A stretch of DNA of 64,000 nt, taken from positions 62,001-126,000 of the forward strand of contig NZ_LBJG01000087.1 in the NCBI RefSeq assembly GCF_028128765.1, written 5' to 3'. The translations under genes and the position numbers were made by a program. The DNA is from Bradyrhizobium sp. CCBAU 51627. GTDB taxonomy: Bacteria > Pseudomonadota > Alphaproteobacteria > Rhizobiales > Xanthobacteraceae. This document shows, piece after piece, positions 52,066 to 59,476 of this stretch; positions within the stretch are counted from its first letter, which is position 1, and every line of letters begins with the position of its first letter. Below the pieces are notes generated by a model that ran no database searches, was not told the DNA's origin, and saw nothing but the letters and a program-made list of their open reading frames with translations.

Positions 52066-52677
52066 ATGGGCTTCTACAACGACGTCATCCTTCCCAGACT
52101 TTGCGACCTTGCGATGCGCAACAAGGATCTTCTTCCCTATCGGGAGCGGGCGATCCGTGCCGCACAGGGCCGCGTGCTCGAGATCGGCATCGGGTCCGGT
52201 CGCAACTTGCCGTTCTACGGACCTGCCGTGAAGCAGGTCGTGGGGCTTGAGCCGGCTACGAAGCTTCTCGAGATGGCGCGACACGCTCCACATCCGGAGA
52301 CTCCAATCGAGTTTGTGGAAGGTTCGGCCGAGGCGATTCCGATCGAAGGCCGCAGCATCGATACGGTCGTGACGACCTGGACAATGTGCAGCATCCCGAA
52401 TGTCGATCGCGCCATGACGGAGGCGCGACGGGTTCTGAAACCGGGCGGCAAGCTTGTCTTCGTCGAACACGGGCGCGCGCCCGAACCGCGCGTGCAATGG
52501 TGGCAGGATCGCCTGACGCCGGCGTGGAAGCGCATCTCGGGTGGTTGCCACCTCAATCGCGACATTGCCGACCTCCTGAGCAGGAATGGCTTTTACGCGG
52601 AAGAGATGCGGACCGGATACATGAACGGTCTGAAGCCTATGACCTTCATGTATGAGGGCCAAGCGAGCACTCGTTGA
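52066..52677 (+). CDS. Class I SAM methyltransferase
   Basis: A 203-residue methyltransferase of the UbiE/phosphatidylethanolamine N-methyltransferase-like group. It shows VLEIGIGSGRNLPFYGP (SAM loop), VVGLEPATKLLEMA, SIDTVVTTWTMCSIPNVDRAM and RVLKPGGKLVFVEHGRAP. It starts 10 bp after the cytochrome stop, so it belongs to the cus transcript. Why a methyltransferase accompanies the pump is unknown; lipid or quinone modification is possible. Confidence 0.87.
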   Translation: MGFYNDVILPRLCDLAMRNKDLLPYRERAIRAAQGRVLEIGIGSGRNLPFYGPAVKQVVGLEPATKLLEMARHAPHPETPIEFVEGSAEAIPIEGRSIDTVVTTWTMCSIPNVDRAMTEARRVLKPGGKLVFVEHGRAPEPRVQWWQDRLTPAWKRISGGCHLNRDIADLLSRNGFYAEEMRTGYMNGLKPMTFMYEGQASTR

Positions 52678-52845
52678 GGCTTACATCTGGATCTGGAGCG
52701 CTCCGGACGCCCTGCCGTGCCGGTGAGCGCCTTGTTCCGGAAGGGCGGCCAGCGGGCCGTTTTTGCCGACGACAGCGGGCGCGCCAAGACTGTGCCGGTC
52801 GCCATCGGCCACAGGAACAGCCGGAGGCCGCAGCAGGCAGCGATC
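52678..52845 (+). pseudogene. Fragment of an RND periplasmic adaptor gene
   Basis: In the frame that follows the methyltransferase stop the sequence reads PVSALFRKGGQRAVFADDSGRAKTVPVAIGHRNSRR. This is the C-terminal beta-barrel segment of HlyD/AcrA-type adaptors (usual form VPVSALFR-G--WAVF--DGRA). Nothing before or after belongs to such a gene, so it is a relic of a second efflux system. Confidence 0.6.
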
Positions 52846-53013
52846 ACGGTAGGGCCCACGGTCAAAACGCATATCGCGATCGATCGGACGATGGTACTGC
52901 TGTCGTTCGCGTTCGCCGCCGCCTGGACGGTGACATCGGCCATGGCGGCGCAGCTGCCACATTGTCGAAGCGTTCGGCGCGACGCCGGCGCAGGCCGTCT
53001 TCGCCGCCCTCCA

Positions 53014-53910
53014 TCAGACCCGGCCGGAGAACCGTGTGAATGCGGTCAGCCTCTGCACGGTTGGCTCGACGTCCTGCATGTAGATCTGGGTCCGTAGGAA
53101 CGCGATCTCGTCGGCGAGAGCGGCCTCGTCGACGTCTATGAACCAGGACTTGGGACGCCCGTCGCTGCCGTCGTTCCACCGGTAGCCCCTGCGCTTCAAT
53201 GAGTCCTTGAGTTCGAATGCGGTCTGCTCCGCCCAGACCCGCAACGTCGGCTTGCGGGCGGTCTCCAGCAGTAGCGCGAGCGCCGGCGCGCCCGTCGTCG
53301 GCAATTCGAAGGCGAGGACCTCGAGCAGGGCGTGGCAATCGTCGACCGCACGGTGCGCCTGGTGGAAGAAGCCTGCGCCGTTCAGCAGATAGCCAAGCTG
53401 CGCGCCTGCGAAGCCGTGAGCGCGCCAGTCGATCTCGGTCGCGCTGCAGGCCCAGGCCTTGTGCTCGAACACCGGCCAGTAGCGCTCGACGAACCTCCGG
53501 TCGAAACCACTGTTATGAGCGATCGTGACGACTGAGTCGCCGACGAAGTCCGTCACGGCCGCATCGTCGAGCCGGTGCCCCGCCACCATCTCGTCGGTGA
53601 TTCCGGTGAGTGCAGTGACCTCCGCGGAAATCGGCACGCTGGGCTCATTGAAGGCCGAGAACGTGTCACGGACGCCGACGATCCGTCCGTCCGGCGTGTA
53701 GTCGAACTTGACCATCCCGAGCTCGATGATCTCGTCTTTCGCGCCGTCGAGGCCGGTCGTCTCGGTGTCGAGCAGGACGCCGGTCCTGACCTCCTGCCCT
53801 GCAGTCGGGACGTAGATCGGTCGGGCGACCAGGCGCCGCAGGACCCGGTAGTCGGGCGACCGGCTCAAAGCTTCGGCCATGGCAGTCAGATCGGTCGTGT
53901 CCTGTAACAT
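53014..53910 (-). CDS. DnaQ-type 3'-5' exonuclease
   Basis: A 298-residue DEDD exonuclease. Exo I is LLDTETTGLD (Asp48, Glu50), Exo II is IAHNSGFDRRFVE and Exo III is HRAVDDCHALLE (DEDDh type). The C-terminal 90 residues (RVWAEQTAFELKDSLKRRGYRWNDG) form a domain seen in stand-alone members. It is not the core DnaQ of polymerase III and may act in repair, in line with the nearby Ku. The start may be 53910 or 53880; a longer frame to 54201 is less likely. Confidence 0.87.
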   Translation of the reverse strand: MLQDTTDLTAMAEALSRSPDYRVLRRLVARPIYVPTAGQEVRTGVLLDTETTGLDGAKDEIIELGMVKFDYTPDGRIVGVRDTFSAFNEPSVPISAEVTALTGITDEMVAGHRLDDAAVTDFVGDSVVTIAHNSGFDRRFVERYWPVFEHKAWACSATEIDWRAHGFAGAQLGYLLNGAGFFHQAHRAVDDCHALLEVLAFELPTTGAPALALLLETARKPTLRVWAEQTAFELKDSLKRRGYRWNDGSDGRPKSWFIDVDEAALADEIAFLRTQIYMQDVEPTVQRLTAFTRFSGRV

Positions 53911-54218
53911 CGCTGCTCGGAAAGGCTGCCAGAACCGGTCGGCTGGCTCACCGGCAGAATATCCGCAGCGCCGGTGATGAGGTACCTGAAAAACAAGCGA
54001 TTCACGGGCTTTTCGGCCGTTGTGCATTCGATAGCGGGCATCCGGTCTGCATTCGTCGTTGCAGCGGCGGCTGATCGTCAGCGCGGGCGGCGATTGGGGC
54101 ATGCATGGCCGCGCGTCCGGTCCTGCCGCCAATAGCCGACATTGCGAACGCCCCAGCTCGCTCGGCCAAGGGCCCCCGTTCAGAGTGTTCGTTGAAAACA
54201 CCGTGCTTTGTTCTGCGA
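53911..54218. other. Gap upstream of exonuclease and csbD
   Basis: No gene is supported. The region carries promoters for divergent genes; only the EcfG-type box for csbD is recognised. Confidence 0.4.
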
Positions 54219-54243
54219 GGAACCCCTGCGCAACGCTTTCGTT
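54219..54243 (+). promoter_or_regulatory. EcfG general-stress promoter of csbD
   Basis: GGAAC (54219-54223), 16 bases, CGTT (54240-54243): exact match to the alphaproteobacterial EcfG consensus, 32 bp before the csbD start. Confidence 0.8.
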
Positions 54244-54275
54244 GTGCTGTCTTCCAGACAGCGAAGGATACGATC

Positions 54276-54467
54276 ATGGACCGCGAACATGTGAAGGGCG
54301 CCGCCGACAAGGCAAAAGGCGCCATCAAAGAAGGTGCCGGCAAGCTCACTGGCGACAAGGACTTGGAAGCCGAAGGCAAGATCGACAAGGCCAAGGGATC
54401 CGCCCACAACGCCGCGGGGGACGTGAAGGATGCGGCGCGGGACGCCGCTGACGCCCTCAAGAAGTAA
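54276..54467 (+). CDS. CsbD family stress protein
   Basis: A 63-residue, highly charged CsbD protein: MDREHVKGAADKAKGAIKEG, then GKLTGDKDLEAEGKIDKAKG and an Ala/Asp-rich helix. CsbD members are general-stress proteins of unknown action (Bacillus CsbD is SigB dependent). The exact EcfG promoter agrees with this role. The ATG follows GCGAAGGAT. A terminator follows at 54493. Confidence 0.95.
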   Translation: MDREHVKGAADKAKGAIKEGAGKLTGDKDLEAEGKIDKAKGSAHNAAGDVKDAARDAADALKK

Positions 54468-54492
54468 GCAGAAGAAGCTTAGATCAAAGACT

Positions 54493-54514
54493 GGCCGCCC
54501 CCGGGCGGCCTTTT
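54493..54514 (+). terminator. Terminator after csbD
   Basis: GGCCGCCC-cc-GGGCGGCC, followed by TTTT (54511-54514). Confidence 0.85.
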
Positions 54515-54540
54515 CGCGCCGATTGAGATGGCGCGGGCTT

Positions 54541-55204
54541 TCAGCCGGAGATCAGAGGAACGAAGCGGACCTCCTCTATCCTTTCCTCGACGAACCTACC
54601 GTCCGGCTCGCGTGTCAGCTTCGTCAGCCACTGCACACCGTCAGGATCGCCGAGCGGGATGAGCAGTCGTCCCAACGGAGCTAGTTGAGCCTTGAGGACG
54701 GCGGGCATCTGCGCGCCGGCGGCCGAGACCCAGGATCACGTCGAACTCGCCGCCATCCGGCCAACCTGCGGTCCCGTCGCCATGACGCAGATCCACGTTG
54801 CGGCAGCCGAGATGCCGAAGTCGCGATCGGGCGCGCTGCACCAAAGCCTCGTGACGCTCGATCGCGCAAACCTCATGCCCGAGCTTGGCGGCGAGCGCCG
54901 CCAGATAACCCGAACCCGCGCCGATCTCCAGAATCCGGTCCGATTTGGCGATCGCGGCAGCCTCGAGCATCTTGGCGACGATGAAGGGCTGAGAGATGGT
55001 CTGCCCTTTCGGAATCGGTACGGCAATGTCTTCGTACGCGGCTTCCGCGAACCGCCGATCAAGGAAAATTTCGCGGGGGACCTCGCGCATCGCCAGCAGG
55101 ACCCGCCTGCTGCGAATACCGCGGCTGGCAATCTGCACGTCGACCATCGCGTCGCGGAGGAAGCGCGACCTCTTGGACCGTTTGCTCTCCCTGACCGCGC
55201 GCAT
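54541..55204 (-). pseudogene. pcm: Protein-L-isoaspartate O-methyltransferase, frameshifted
   Basis: From the ATG at 55204 the frame gives a typical Pcm: VPREIFLDRRFAEAAYEDIAVPIPKGQTISQPFIVAKM, then ILEIGAGSGYLAALAAKLGHEV and GDGTAGWPDGGEFDVIL. At 54729-54731 the frame shifts. In the next frame the family continues: VSAAGAQMPAVLKAQLAPLG, then RLLIPLGDPDGVQWLTKL, ending at 54541. One extra C in CCC (plus strand) explains this. Pcm repairs isoaspartyl residues in damaged proteins. The original frame would otherwise run on to 54641 with unrelated residues. Confidence 0.85.
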
Positions 55205-55421
55205 GACCTCTCCTAGGCATGGACGATTTCGCTCCAGCAGAGGGAAAACTCGGAAGCCCGCGACTTGCTCCTCGACGAGACGGCCGGGTCGCTCTCGCCG
55301 ACGAGACCGAGTTCGCTGCCGATGAGTGAATCGCGGAGCTGCCGTCAGGAACGTGCCCGCACCGGGAACGGCCGCCTCCGGACGGAATTGATCTCGCTGA
55401 AACCGAGCCCGGAGAACGCTC

Positions 55422-55649
55422 ATGAAGTGGATCTGCACGGCGGCATGCGTGGCCGCAATGGCGCTGGCATCGGCCTCCGGCGCGGACGCCAAGGGTTGCA
55501 TCAAGGGCGCCATCGTCGGCGGCGTCGCCGGCCACATGGCCGGTCATGGCAAGCTCGGCGCGGCGGCCGGCTGCGCTATCGGCCATCATGAGGCCAACAA
55601 GCAGAACCCGAACAATTCGAACGCCCAGGCGCCGTCGGGCCAGAGGTGA
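55422..55649 (+). CDS. Small exported glycine-zipper-like protein
   Basis: A 75-residue protein with a signal peptide (MKWICTAACVAAMALASASGADA) and a Gly/Ala/His-rich segment, GCIKGAIVGGVAGHMAGHGKLG, which resembles glycine-zipper helices of outer-membrane or periplasmic proteins. A hydrophilic Asn/Gln tail follows. Its function is unknown. It lies in the stress block, but no EcfG box was found directly upstream. Confidence 0.7.
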   Translation: MKWICTAACVAAMALASASGADAKGCIKGAIVGGVAGHMAGHGKLGAAAGCAIGHHEANKQNPNNSNAQAPSGQR

Positions 55650-55686
55650 TTTCCGGATCGGGCCTCCATAGTGTTGGAGAGACGCG

Positions 55687-56154
55687 ATGAAATCGACGGT
55701 GTCGGCGCTCGTTCTTGGACTTGCCGTCACGACCTCCATGGTCTCGGCTCAACCGGCGAGATGGACCACCTACTCCATCCCGCAGACAGGTACCTCGGTC
55801 GATTTTCCGGCCTCGATCTTTACCGAAGAGGCGGGCCGGCCGGACGGCTACGGACAGCGATTTAGGACTGCTGACGGCCGAGCCGACCTTACGATACAGG
55901 CCACGCCCAACGTCTCGAACGATTCACCAGCTGCATTTCTCGCAAAGAAGCATCCGCCCGCGCGCATTCAGTACAAGCGAACGACGCCTCGGTTTTTCGC
56001 GGTGTCCAGTTATAAGGGCGACAAGGTCTGGTACGACCGGTGCAACTTCTCAAGTGGATTGATTCACTGCGTCCTGATCAACTACCCGGCGAACGAAGAG
56101 CGCGACTGGGACGACATCGTAACGCGGATCAGCCTCTCGCTGAGGGGCAGATAA
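55687..56154 (+). CDS. Exported hypothetical protein
   Basis: A 155-residue protein with a signal peptide (MKSTVSALVLGLAVTTSMVSA) and a beta-rich mature domain: WTTYSIPQTGTSVDFPASIF, RFRTADGRADLTIQATPN and VWYDRCNFSSGLIHCVLINYP, in which two Cys may form a disulfide. I recognise it as a common rhizobial periplasmic hypothetical, without a known function. It follows the glycine-zipper gene by 37 bp. Confidence 0.72.
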   Translation: MKSTVSALVLGLAVTTSMVSAQPARWTTYSIPQTGTSVDFPASIFTEEAGRPDGYGQRFRTADGRADLTIQATPNVSNDSPAAFLAKKHPPARIQYKRTTPRFFAVSSYKGDKVWYDRCNFSSGLIHCVLINYPANEERDWDDIVTRISLSLRGR

Positions 56155-56401
56155 GGAGGGTGCGGGTGGACCTCGCGCGGGCTGCGCGGGTGCCTATGCC
56201 CGTGGCTTCGAGAACACGGAAGTCCGAGAGGCCGCCGCCTTTGGCTATCCTCGCGAGCGCTAGTTCTGAATAGCGGGTCGTGAGACCTTTGGCTATCCGC
56301 GACAGGCGCCGTAGTTCAACGGCGGGCGACGGTCCCTGCAGTTCAATAGGGCGGCAAGGCTATCGTTCCTCCGATCTGCCCGCGGCTCGCCGATCTGTGG
56401 T

Positions 56402-56593
56402 TCACGCGGTAGCCGCCGCCCGTCCGGCCCCGGTGATGCGATACTCGATATCTCCGGATGGAAGCGGTTCGGTTTCCACGAGACCAAGCTCCACGAGCCG
56501 CGCCACGATTTCATGGTCGAACGTCGGCGGGCTGACCCAGGATTCGCCGAGGAGCTTCCTCAGAAAATCCCGCTCCAGATCGGTCAGCTCCAT
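56402..56593 (-). CDS. Small winged-helix-like hypothetical protein
   Basis: A 63-residue protein: MELTDLERDFLRKLLGESWV, then EIVARLVELGLVETEPLPSGDIEYRITGAGR. The helix-helix-strand-strand layout resembles a minimal winged helix. No other domain is present. It lies on the strand opposite to its neighbours, and about 110 bp divide it from the EcfG box of the PRC-barrel gene. It could be a small DNA-binding protein, but this is inference. Confidence 0.6.
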   Translation of the reverse strand: MELTDLERDFLRKLLGESWVSPPTFDHEIVARLVELGLVETEPLPSGDIEYRITGAGRAAATA

Positions 56594-56695
56594 GCTCTAA
56601 CTCCGCTCGCCGACTTCGTCCGGCACATTGCGGCGCGTCATCCGATCCGGCCGCTTCATCCCTGGGAGATCAACTTTTCGCCCCGGATTGTGCCA

Positions 56696-56720
56696 GGAAC
56701 AGAGGCATCGTGGCCCCGTT
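56696..56720 (+). promoter_or_regulatory. EcfG general-stress promoter of the PRC-barrel gene
   Basis: GGAAC (56696-56700), 16 bases, CGTT (56717-56720): exact match, 31 bp before the ATG at 56752. Confidence 0.8.
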
Positions 56721-56751
56721 GATTCCCGAAGACAACACCCAGGAGGTCAAC

Positions 56752-57117
56752 ATGACCATGGAAGATCGCGAGACGTTCAGCCTGATCGGCAGCGACAAGG
56801 TCGAGGGCACGAACGCGTACGACGCGAAGGGCGAAAAGGTCGGCTACATCGAGCGCGTCATGATCGACAAGATCAGCGGCAAGGTGTCGTACGCGGTGCT
56901 CAGCTTCGGCGGCCTGCTCGGCATCGGCGACGATCACTATCCGCTGCCATGGCAGACGCTGAAATACGACACCAACCTCGGCGGCTATGTAGTCACCGGC
57001 ATTTCCCAGGACCAGCTCCGCGGCGCCCCCAAATACGCCGACGAGAGCAGTTGGAATTGGAGCGACCCGGCGACGACGCGCTCGGTGAACGCCTATTACG
57101 GTGTGCCGGTGGCTTGA
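56752..57117 (+). CDS. PRC-barrel domain stress protein
   Basis: A 121-residue protein with a PRC-barrel: SDKVEGTNAYDAKGEKVGYIERVMIDKISGKVSYAVLSFGGLLG, then YPLPWQTLKYDTNLGGYV. Such single-domain PRC-barrel proteins are abundant in Bradyrhizobium and often stress-induced. The start ATG at 56752 follows AGGAGG. It has an exact EcfG promoter. It is followed by the broken receiver gene. Confidence 0.9.
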   Translation: MTMEDRETFSLIGSDKVEGTNAYDAKGEKVGYIERVMIDKISGKVSYAVLSFGGLLGIGDDHYPLPWQTLKYDTNLGGYVVTGISQDQLRGAPKYADESSWNWSDPATTRSVNAYYGVPVA

Positions 57118-57234
57118 CACGGCGCATTACGTTGCCTGGCTGGCTGACGTCGGAGGTCGCTCTTCCGCCGGACTGCGGACCAGCGCACTGCCGCACGCGA
57201 GACGACCCGGCTCGGTCGCCGAGGAGATTTGAAA

Positions 57235-57612
57235 GTGAGTGATGCCGTTCGTGTTCTGGTCGTGGAGGATGAAGCTCTCATCGCAAGCTTCGTCGAGGAC
57301 GCCTTGTCCGACGGCGGTTTCGAGGCCTGCTCGGTCCATTCGGGGGAAGAGGCCATGTGCACCTTTTGCGATGGCCGCGAGGGATGTTGAGTCCTGCTGA
57401 CGGACGTCAACCTGGGTGACGGCATCAGCGGCTGGGAGCTGGCGCGGCAGATCAGGGAAAAGACGCCTGGCTTTCCCGTGGTCTACATGACGAGCGCCAG
57501 CGCGCCTGACTGGCAATCGCAGGGCGTCGACGGCAGCGTCCTGATCCAAAAGCCCTTTGCGCCGGCGCAATTGGCTGCCGTCGTGTCGCAGCTACTCAAT
57601 GCGGGGGTCTAG
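57235..57612 (+). pseudogene. Response-regulator receiver gene interrupted by TGA
   Basis: From GTG 57235 the frame gives a receiver domain: VRVLVVEDEALIASFVEDALSDGGFEA and HSGEEAM, then CTFCDGREGC followed by TGA at 57388-57390. The same frame continues at once with VLLTDVNLGDGISGWELARQI (phospho-acceptor Asp), VVYMTSASA and VLIQKPFAPAQL, ending at 57612. A complete single-domain regulator of 125 codons is therefore interrupted at codon 52. The stop could come from CGA by one C-to-T change. No SECIS or release-factor context was sought. Confidence 0.85.
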
Positions 57613-57817
57613 CCGCGGCCGCGGCGCGAGCCGCTGCTACCGCCATCCAGTCCCGCAGCAGTCCCTTGTCCTCTTTGGAAAATGACGCCCGCCGCTTGAG
57701 ATCCTCGAACGTGTCATCGGGATGGCATCGCTCGAAATCCTCTCGGATCAGCGACTCGAGGTAGGTTCGATCCTCGGTGCTGCCTGAATCCAAATGCTGG
57801 CGCGAGTCGGTCCTCAT
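57596..57817 (-). CDS. Small hypothetical protein
   Basis: A 73-residue protein: DRTYLESLIREDFERCHPDDTFEDLKRRASFSKEDKGLLRDWM and an Ala-rich tail. The compact acidic/basic helices look genuine, but I do not recognise the family. Its ATG overlaps the stop of the upstream gene (ATGA at 57814), so it is the last gene of a three-gene unit. Its end overlaps the receiver gene by 17 bp on the opposite strand. Confidence 0.65.
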   Translation of the reverse strand: MRTDSRQHLDSGSTEDRTYLESLIREDFERCHPDDTFEDLKRRASFSKEDKGLLRDWMAVAAARAAAAARPPH

Positions 57818-58134
57818 GGTTGTCTCCTCGGCGCACGCAGTCGAAGGCGGCCCGGATGCGGCACAACGGCAAGAGCGATCGTTAGTTCACGAACAGATTG
57901 GTCCGGATCAACCCGAGGGCTGCTCGGCGGTCGTTGCGACCGCCGCCGCCGTGAGGCCGGTCCGCCGCTGAATTCCTGTAGGGTCACTCCGGCTTCGGCG
58001 TCCCCCTTGCCGCCGCACTTCGTGCAACGGTCCGGAAAGATCCTAAGACCGGGTTCGGTGTCGTGCGCTGACTGGTGGTGCCCAGTGCCATTGCAGGCGT
58101 CGCACTTGACCTCAGTGGAGCCGCCTTTCCTCAT
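57814..58134 (-). CDS. CxxCxGxG zinc-finger-like small protein
   Basis: A 106-residue protein. The N-terminal half has MRKGGSTEVKCDACNGTGHH and DRCTKCGGKGDAEAG, two CxxCxGxG units as in DnaJ central domains, which probably bind one zinc. Short proteins of this kind are frequent in Bradyrhizobium. The C-terminal Arg/Pro-rich half is longer than in those I remember. It is coupled at both ends by ATGA overlaps (58131-58134 and 57814-57817). Confidence 0.7.
   Translation of the reverse strand: MRKGGSTEVKCDACNGTGHHQSAHDTEPGLRIFPDRCTKCGGKGDAEAGVTLQEFSGGPASRRRRSQRPPSSPRVDPDQSVRELTIALAVVPHPGRLRLRAPRRQP
57865..57889 (-). promoter_or_regulatory. Near-match EcfG promoter for 57817
   Basis: On the minus strand TGAAC, 16 bases, CGTT: one mismatch to GGAAC-N16-CGTT. 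It lies inside the upstream gene, 48 bp before the start at 57817. Confidence 0.4.
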
Positions 58135-58343
58135 GCTTCGCCCGGACCGGAAAAGTGTGTCGCCGGCGGCGTGGTGCGCGGCGGCGGCAGGGGCCGGGCG
58201 CCCCCGCCGGGTTTGCTCTTGGTGTCGTACCTCTTGGCCAGGTCGAGCAGCCGTCTTCGTGTGAACGGAGCCGCTCTTTCCGCAAGATCGCGCGCCCGTT
58301 TGCGAAGCCGCTGTAGAACTCTCCCATGACCACCCCACAACAT
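58131..58343 (-). CDS. Small basic hypothetical protein, first of a coupled trio
   Basis: A 70-residue frame with a helical Arg-rich core (LQRLRKRARDLAERAAPFTRRRLLDLAKRYDTKSK) and a Pro/Thr tail. The core resembles a recurrent rhizobial hypothetical. The start is uncertain: ATG at 58343 has no clear Shine-Dalgarno, and GTG-type starts nearer the core are possible. Its TGA overlaps the next ATG (58131-58134), which supports it as a real gene. Confidence 0.55.
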   Translation of the reverse strand: MLWGGHGRVLQRLRKRARDLAERAAPFTRRRLLDLAKRYDTKSKPGGGARPLPPPRTTPPATHFSGPGEA

Positions 58344-58441
58344 CACCGAAGCAGGATTTGATTGGTGGCGCGGTTCGCTCAAGAGCTCGCTTGTGTCCGC
58401 GCGACGATCGGGAATAGGCTAAGCGCAGCGGGGGAAGCCAG

Positions 58442-58624
58442 ATGTCGCTGCAGCACCAAATCCGGAAGCCGTGCCCTCACTGCGGGCGGCCGATGAAGCT
58501 TGTGCGCGACGAGGCCATCAGAGGCGGGGAGCGCTACGTCTGCCCCCATTGCGACGACGATCCGCTGCACGACCCCGCCGCCCGGAAGTGGGTGGACGGC
58601 CCGCTGCGGCCGCCGGCGAAATAG
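58442..58624 (+). CDS. Small zinc-ribbon protein
   Basis: A 60-residue protein with two Cys pairs, CPHCGRPMKLVRDE and YVCPHCDDDPLHDPAARKW, forming a classic zinc ribbon. The family is common in Bradyrhizobium, function unknown, perhaps nucleic-acid binding. No upstream EcfG box was seen. It is followed by the 55-residue gene at 58731. Confidence 0.75.
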   Translation: MSLQHQIRKPCPHCGRPMKLVRDEAIRGGERYVCPHCDDDPLHDPAARKWVDGPLRPPAK

Positions 58625-58730
58625 TGGCCCGGAAAGAAATCGGACCGGGCAGGTTTGGGGGACGCCAGGGCTGGCAAGTTCGTCGCGGGCGCACCAAGTC
58701 GTTTGTAGATGCCAAGCATCGGGAGGCGCG

Positions 58731-58898
58731 ATGTCGACGGTCGCAAAACTGCTCGCGCGGAAGCAGGCGCTCTTGGAGCGACTGGAGGGCGATCCTGGGC
58801 CGAACGAGCGGGAGGAAATCCAGGCATTGCTCGTCCAGATCGAGACCGCGCTGAACTTGCTCGAGCCGAGAGATGCCGCCGGTCCAAGCGACGAGTGA
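58731..58898 (+). CDS. Small helical hypothetical protein
   Basis: A 55-residue protein, MSTVAKLLARKQALLERLEG, then EREEIQALLVQIETALNLLE: two amphipathic helices, likely a helical hairpin or coiled coil. A very good Shine-Dalgarno (GGGAGG) precedes the ATG. The family is not recognised by name. Confidence 0.65.
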   Translation: MSTVAKLLARKQALLERLEGDPGPNEREEIQALLVQIETALNLLEPRDAAGPSDE

Positions 58899-58915
58899 AG
58901 CTAGGTCGTCGCCCG

Positions 58916-59164
58916 TCAGAGTGCGCTCAGATCGTCTGGTACCTCGCCGAACATGCGGATCAGCTTGGCGTCGCTGAAGTCGCCGCTCGATGGATCTCCT
59001 GTCCGGGAGAATGCGATGGCGCCGACATGACCCGGCTTGCGGGAGAGCGCCTCGGCCCGCATCACCGCGGCGTCGGCGCTGAGGCACTCCGTCGCCTCGC
59101 CGGCGGCCAGGCCGTCGTCGGAGAAAACGAACGGTAGAGCGACGTAGTAGGTCACATCAGCCAT
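58916..59164 (-). CDS. Small hypothetical protein
   Basis: An 82-residue protein: MADVTYYVALPFVFSDDGLA, then AAVMRAEALSRKPGHVGAIAFSRTGDP and a C-terminal GEVPDDLSAL. I recognise this as a Bradyrhizobium hypothetical family without known function. Its start overlaps the end of the upstream gene by 8 bp, so translation is coupled. Confidence 0.7.
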   Translation of the reverse strand: MADVTYYVALPFVFSDDGLAAGEATECLSADAAVMRAEALSRKPGHVGAIAFSRTGDPSSGDFSDAKLIRMFGEVPDDLSAL

Positions 59165-59387
59165 TTGCCTCGTCCTTGTGTTCGCGCGCCGCGCGGAGCA
59201 GCCCGCGGGCGTAGCCGGTCGACACCTTGGCCCGGAGCTCGTCGAGCTGTCGCTCCAGGAAGTCGTTGGCGACAAGAAGCGCCTTCACGGCCTCGCGCGG
59301 ATCGCTTCCGCAGGCAGCGATGGCCTGGTCGGCGGCCAGATCGAGGTCGCCTTCGGCGAGCGTAGCGGGTTCGGGCGCAGCGGGCAT
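59157..59387 (-). CDS. Small hypothetical protein
   Basis: A 76-residue protein: MPAAPEPATLAEGDLDLAAD, then ACGSDPREAVKALLVANDFLERQLDELRAKVSTGYARGLLRAAREH, which is mostly helical with coiled-coil character. It resembles a small family seen beside the MADVTYY protein in rhizobia. It is the first gene of the coupled pair. Confidence 0.68.
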   Translation of the reverse strand: MPAAPEPATLAEGDLDLAADQAIAACGSDPREAVKALLVANDFLERQLDELRAKVSTGYARGLLRAAREHKDEANG

Positions 59388-59476
59388 AACCTATGTTCCC
59401 TATTCGTTCTCGGCGAGTCAAGCGGCTTCCGCAGGTTTAATCTCCCGACCGACCCGGGCTGGGGTAGACTGCGGGG

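Noticed and set aside
54002..54460. Minus-strand 152-codon frame over csbD
   Set aside because: It is antisense to csbD, which has its own promoter, ribosome site and terminator.
57388..57390. TGA as selenocysteine codon
   Set aside because: Receiver domains are not selenoproteins, no hairpin of SECIS type was evident after the codon, and a C-to-T change of CGA is simpler.
57127..57570. Minus-strand 147-codon frame over the receiver gene
   Set aside because: It is antisense to a clear receiver domain, which explains its openness despite the sense-strand stop.
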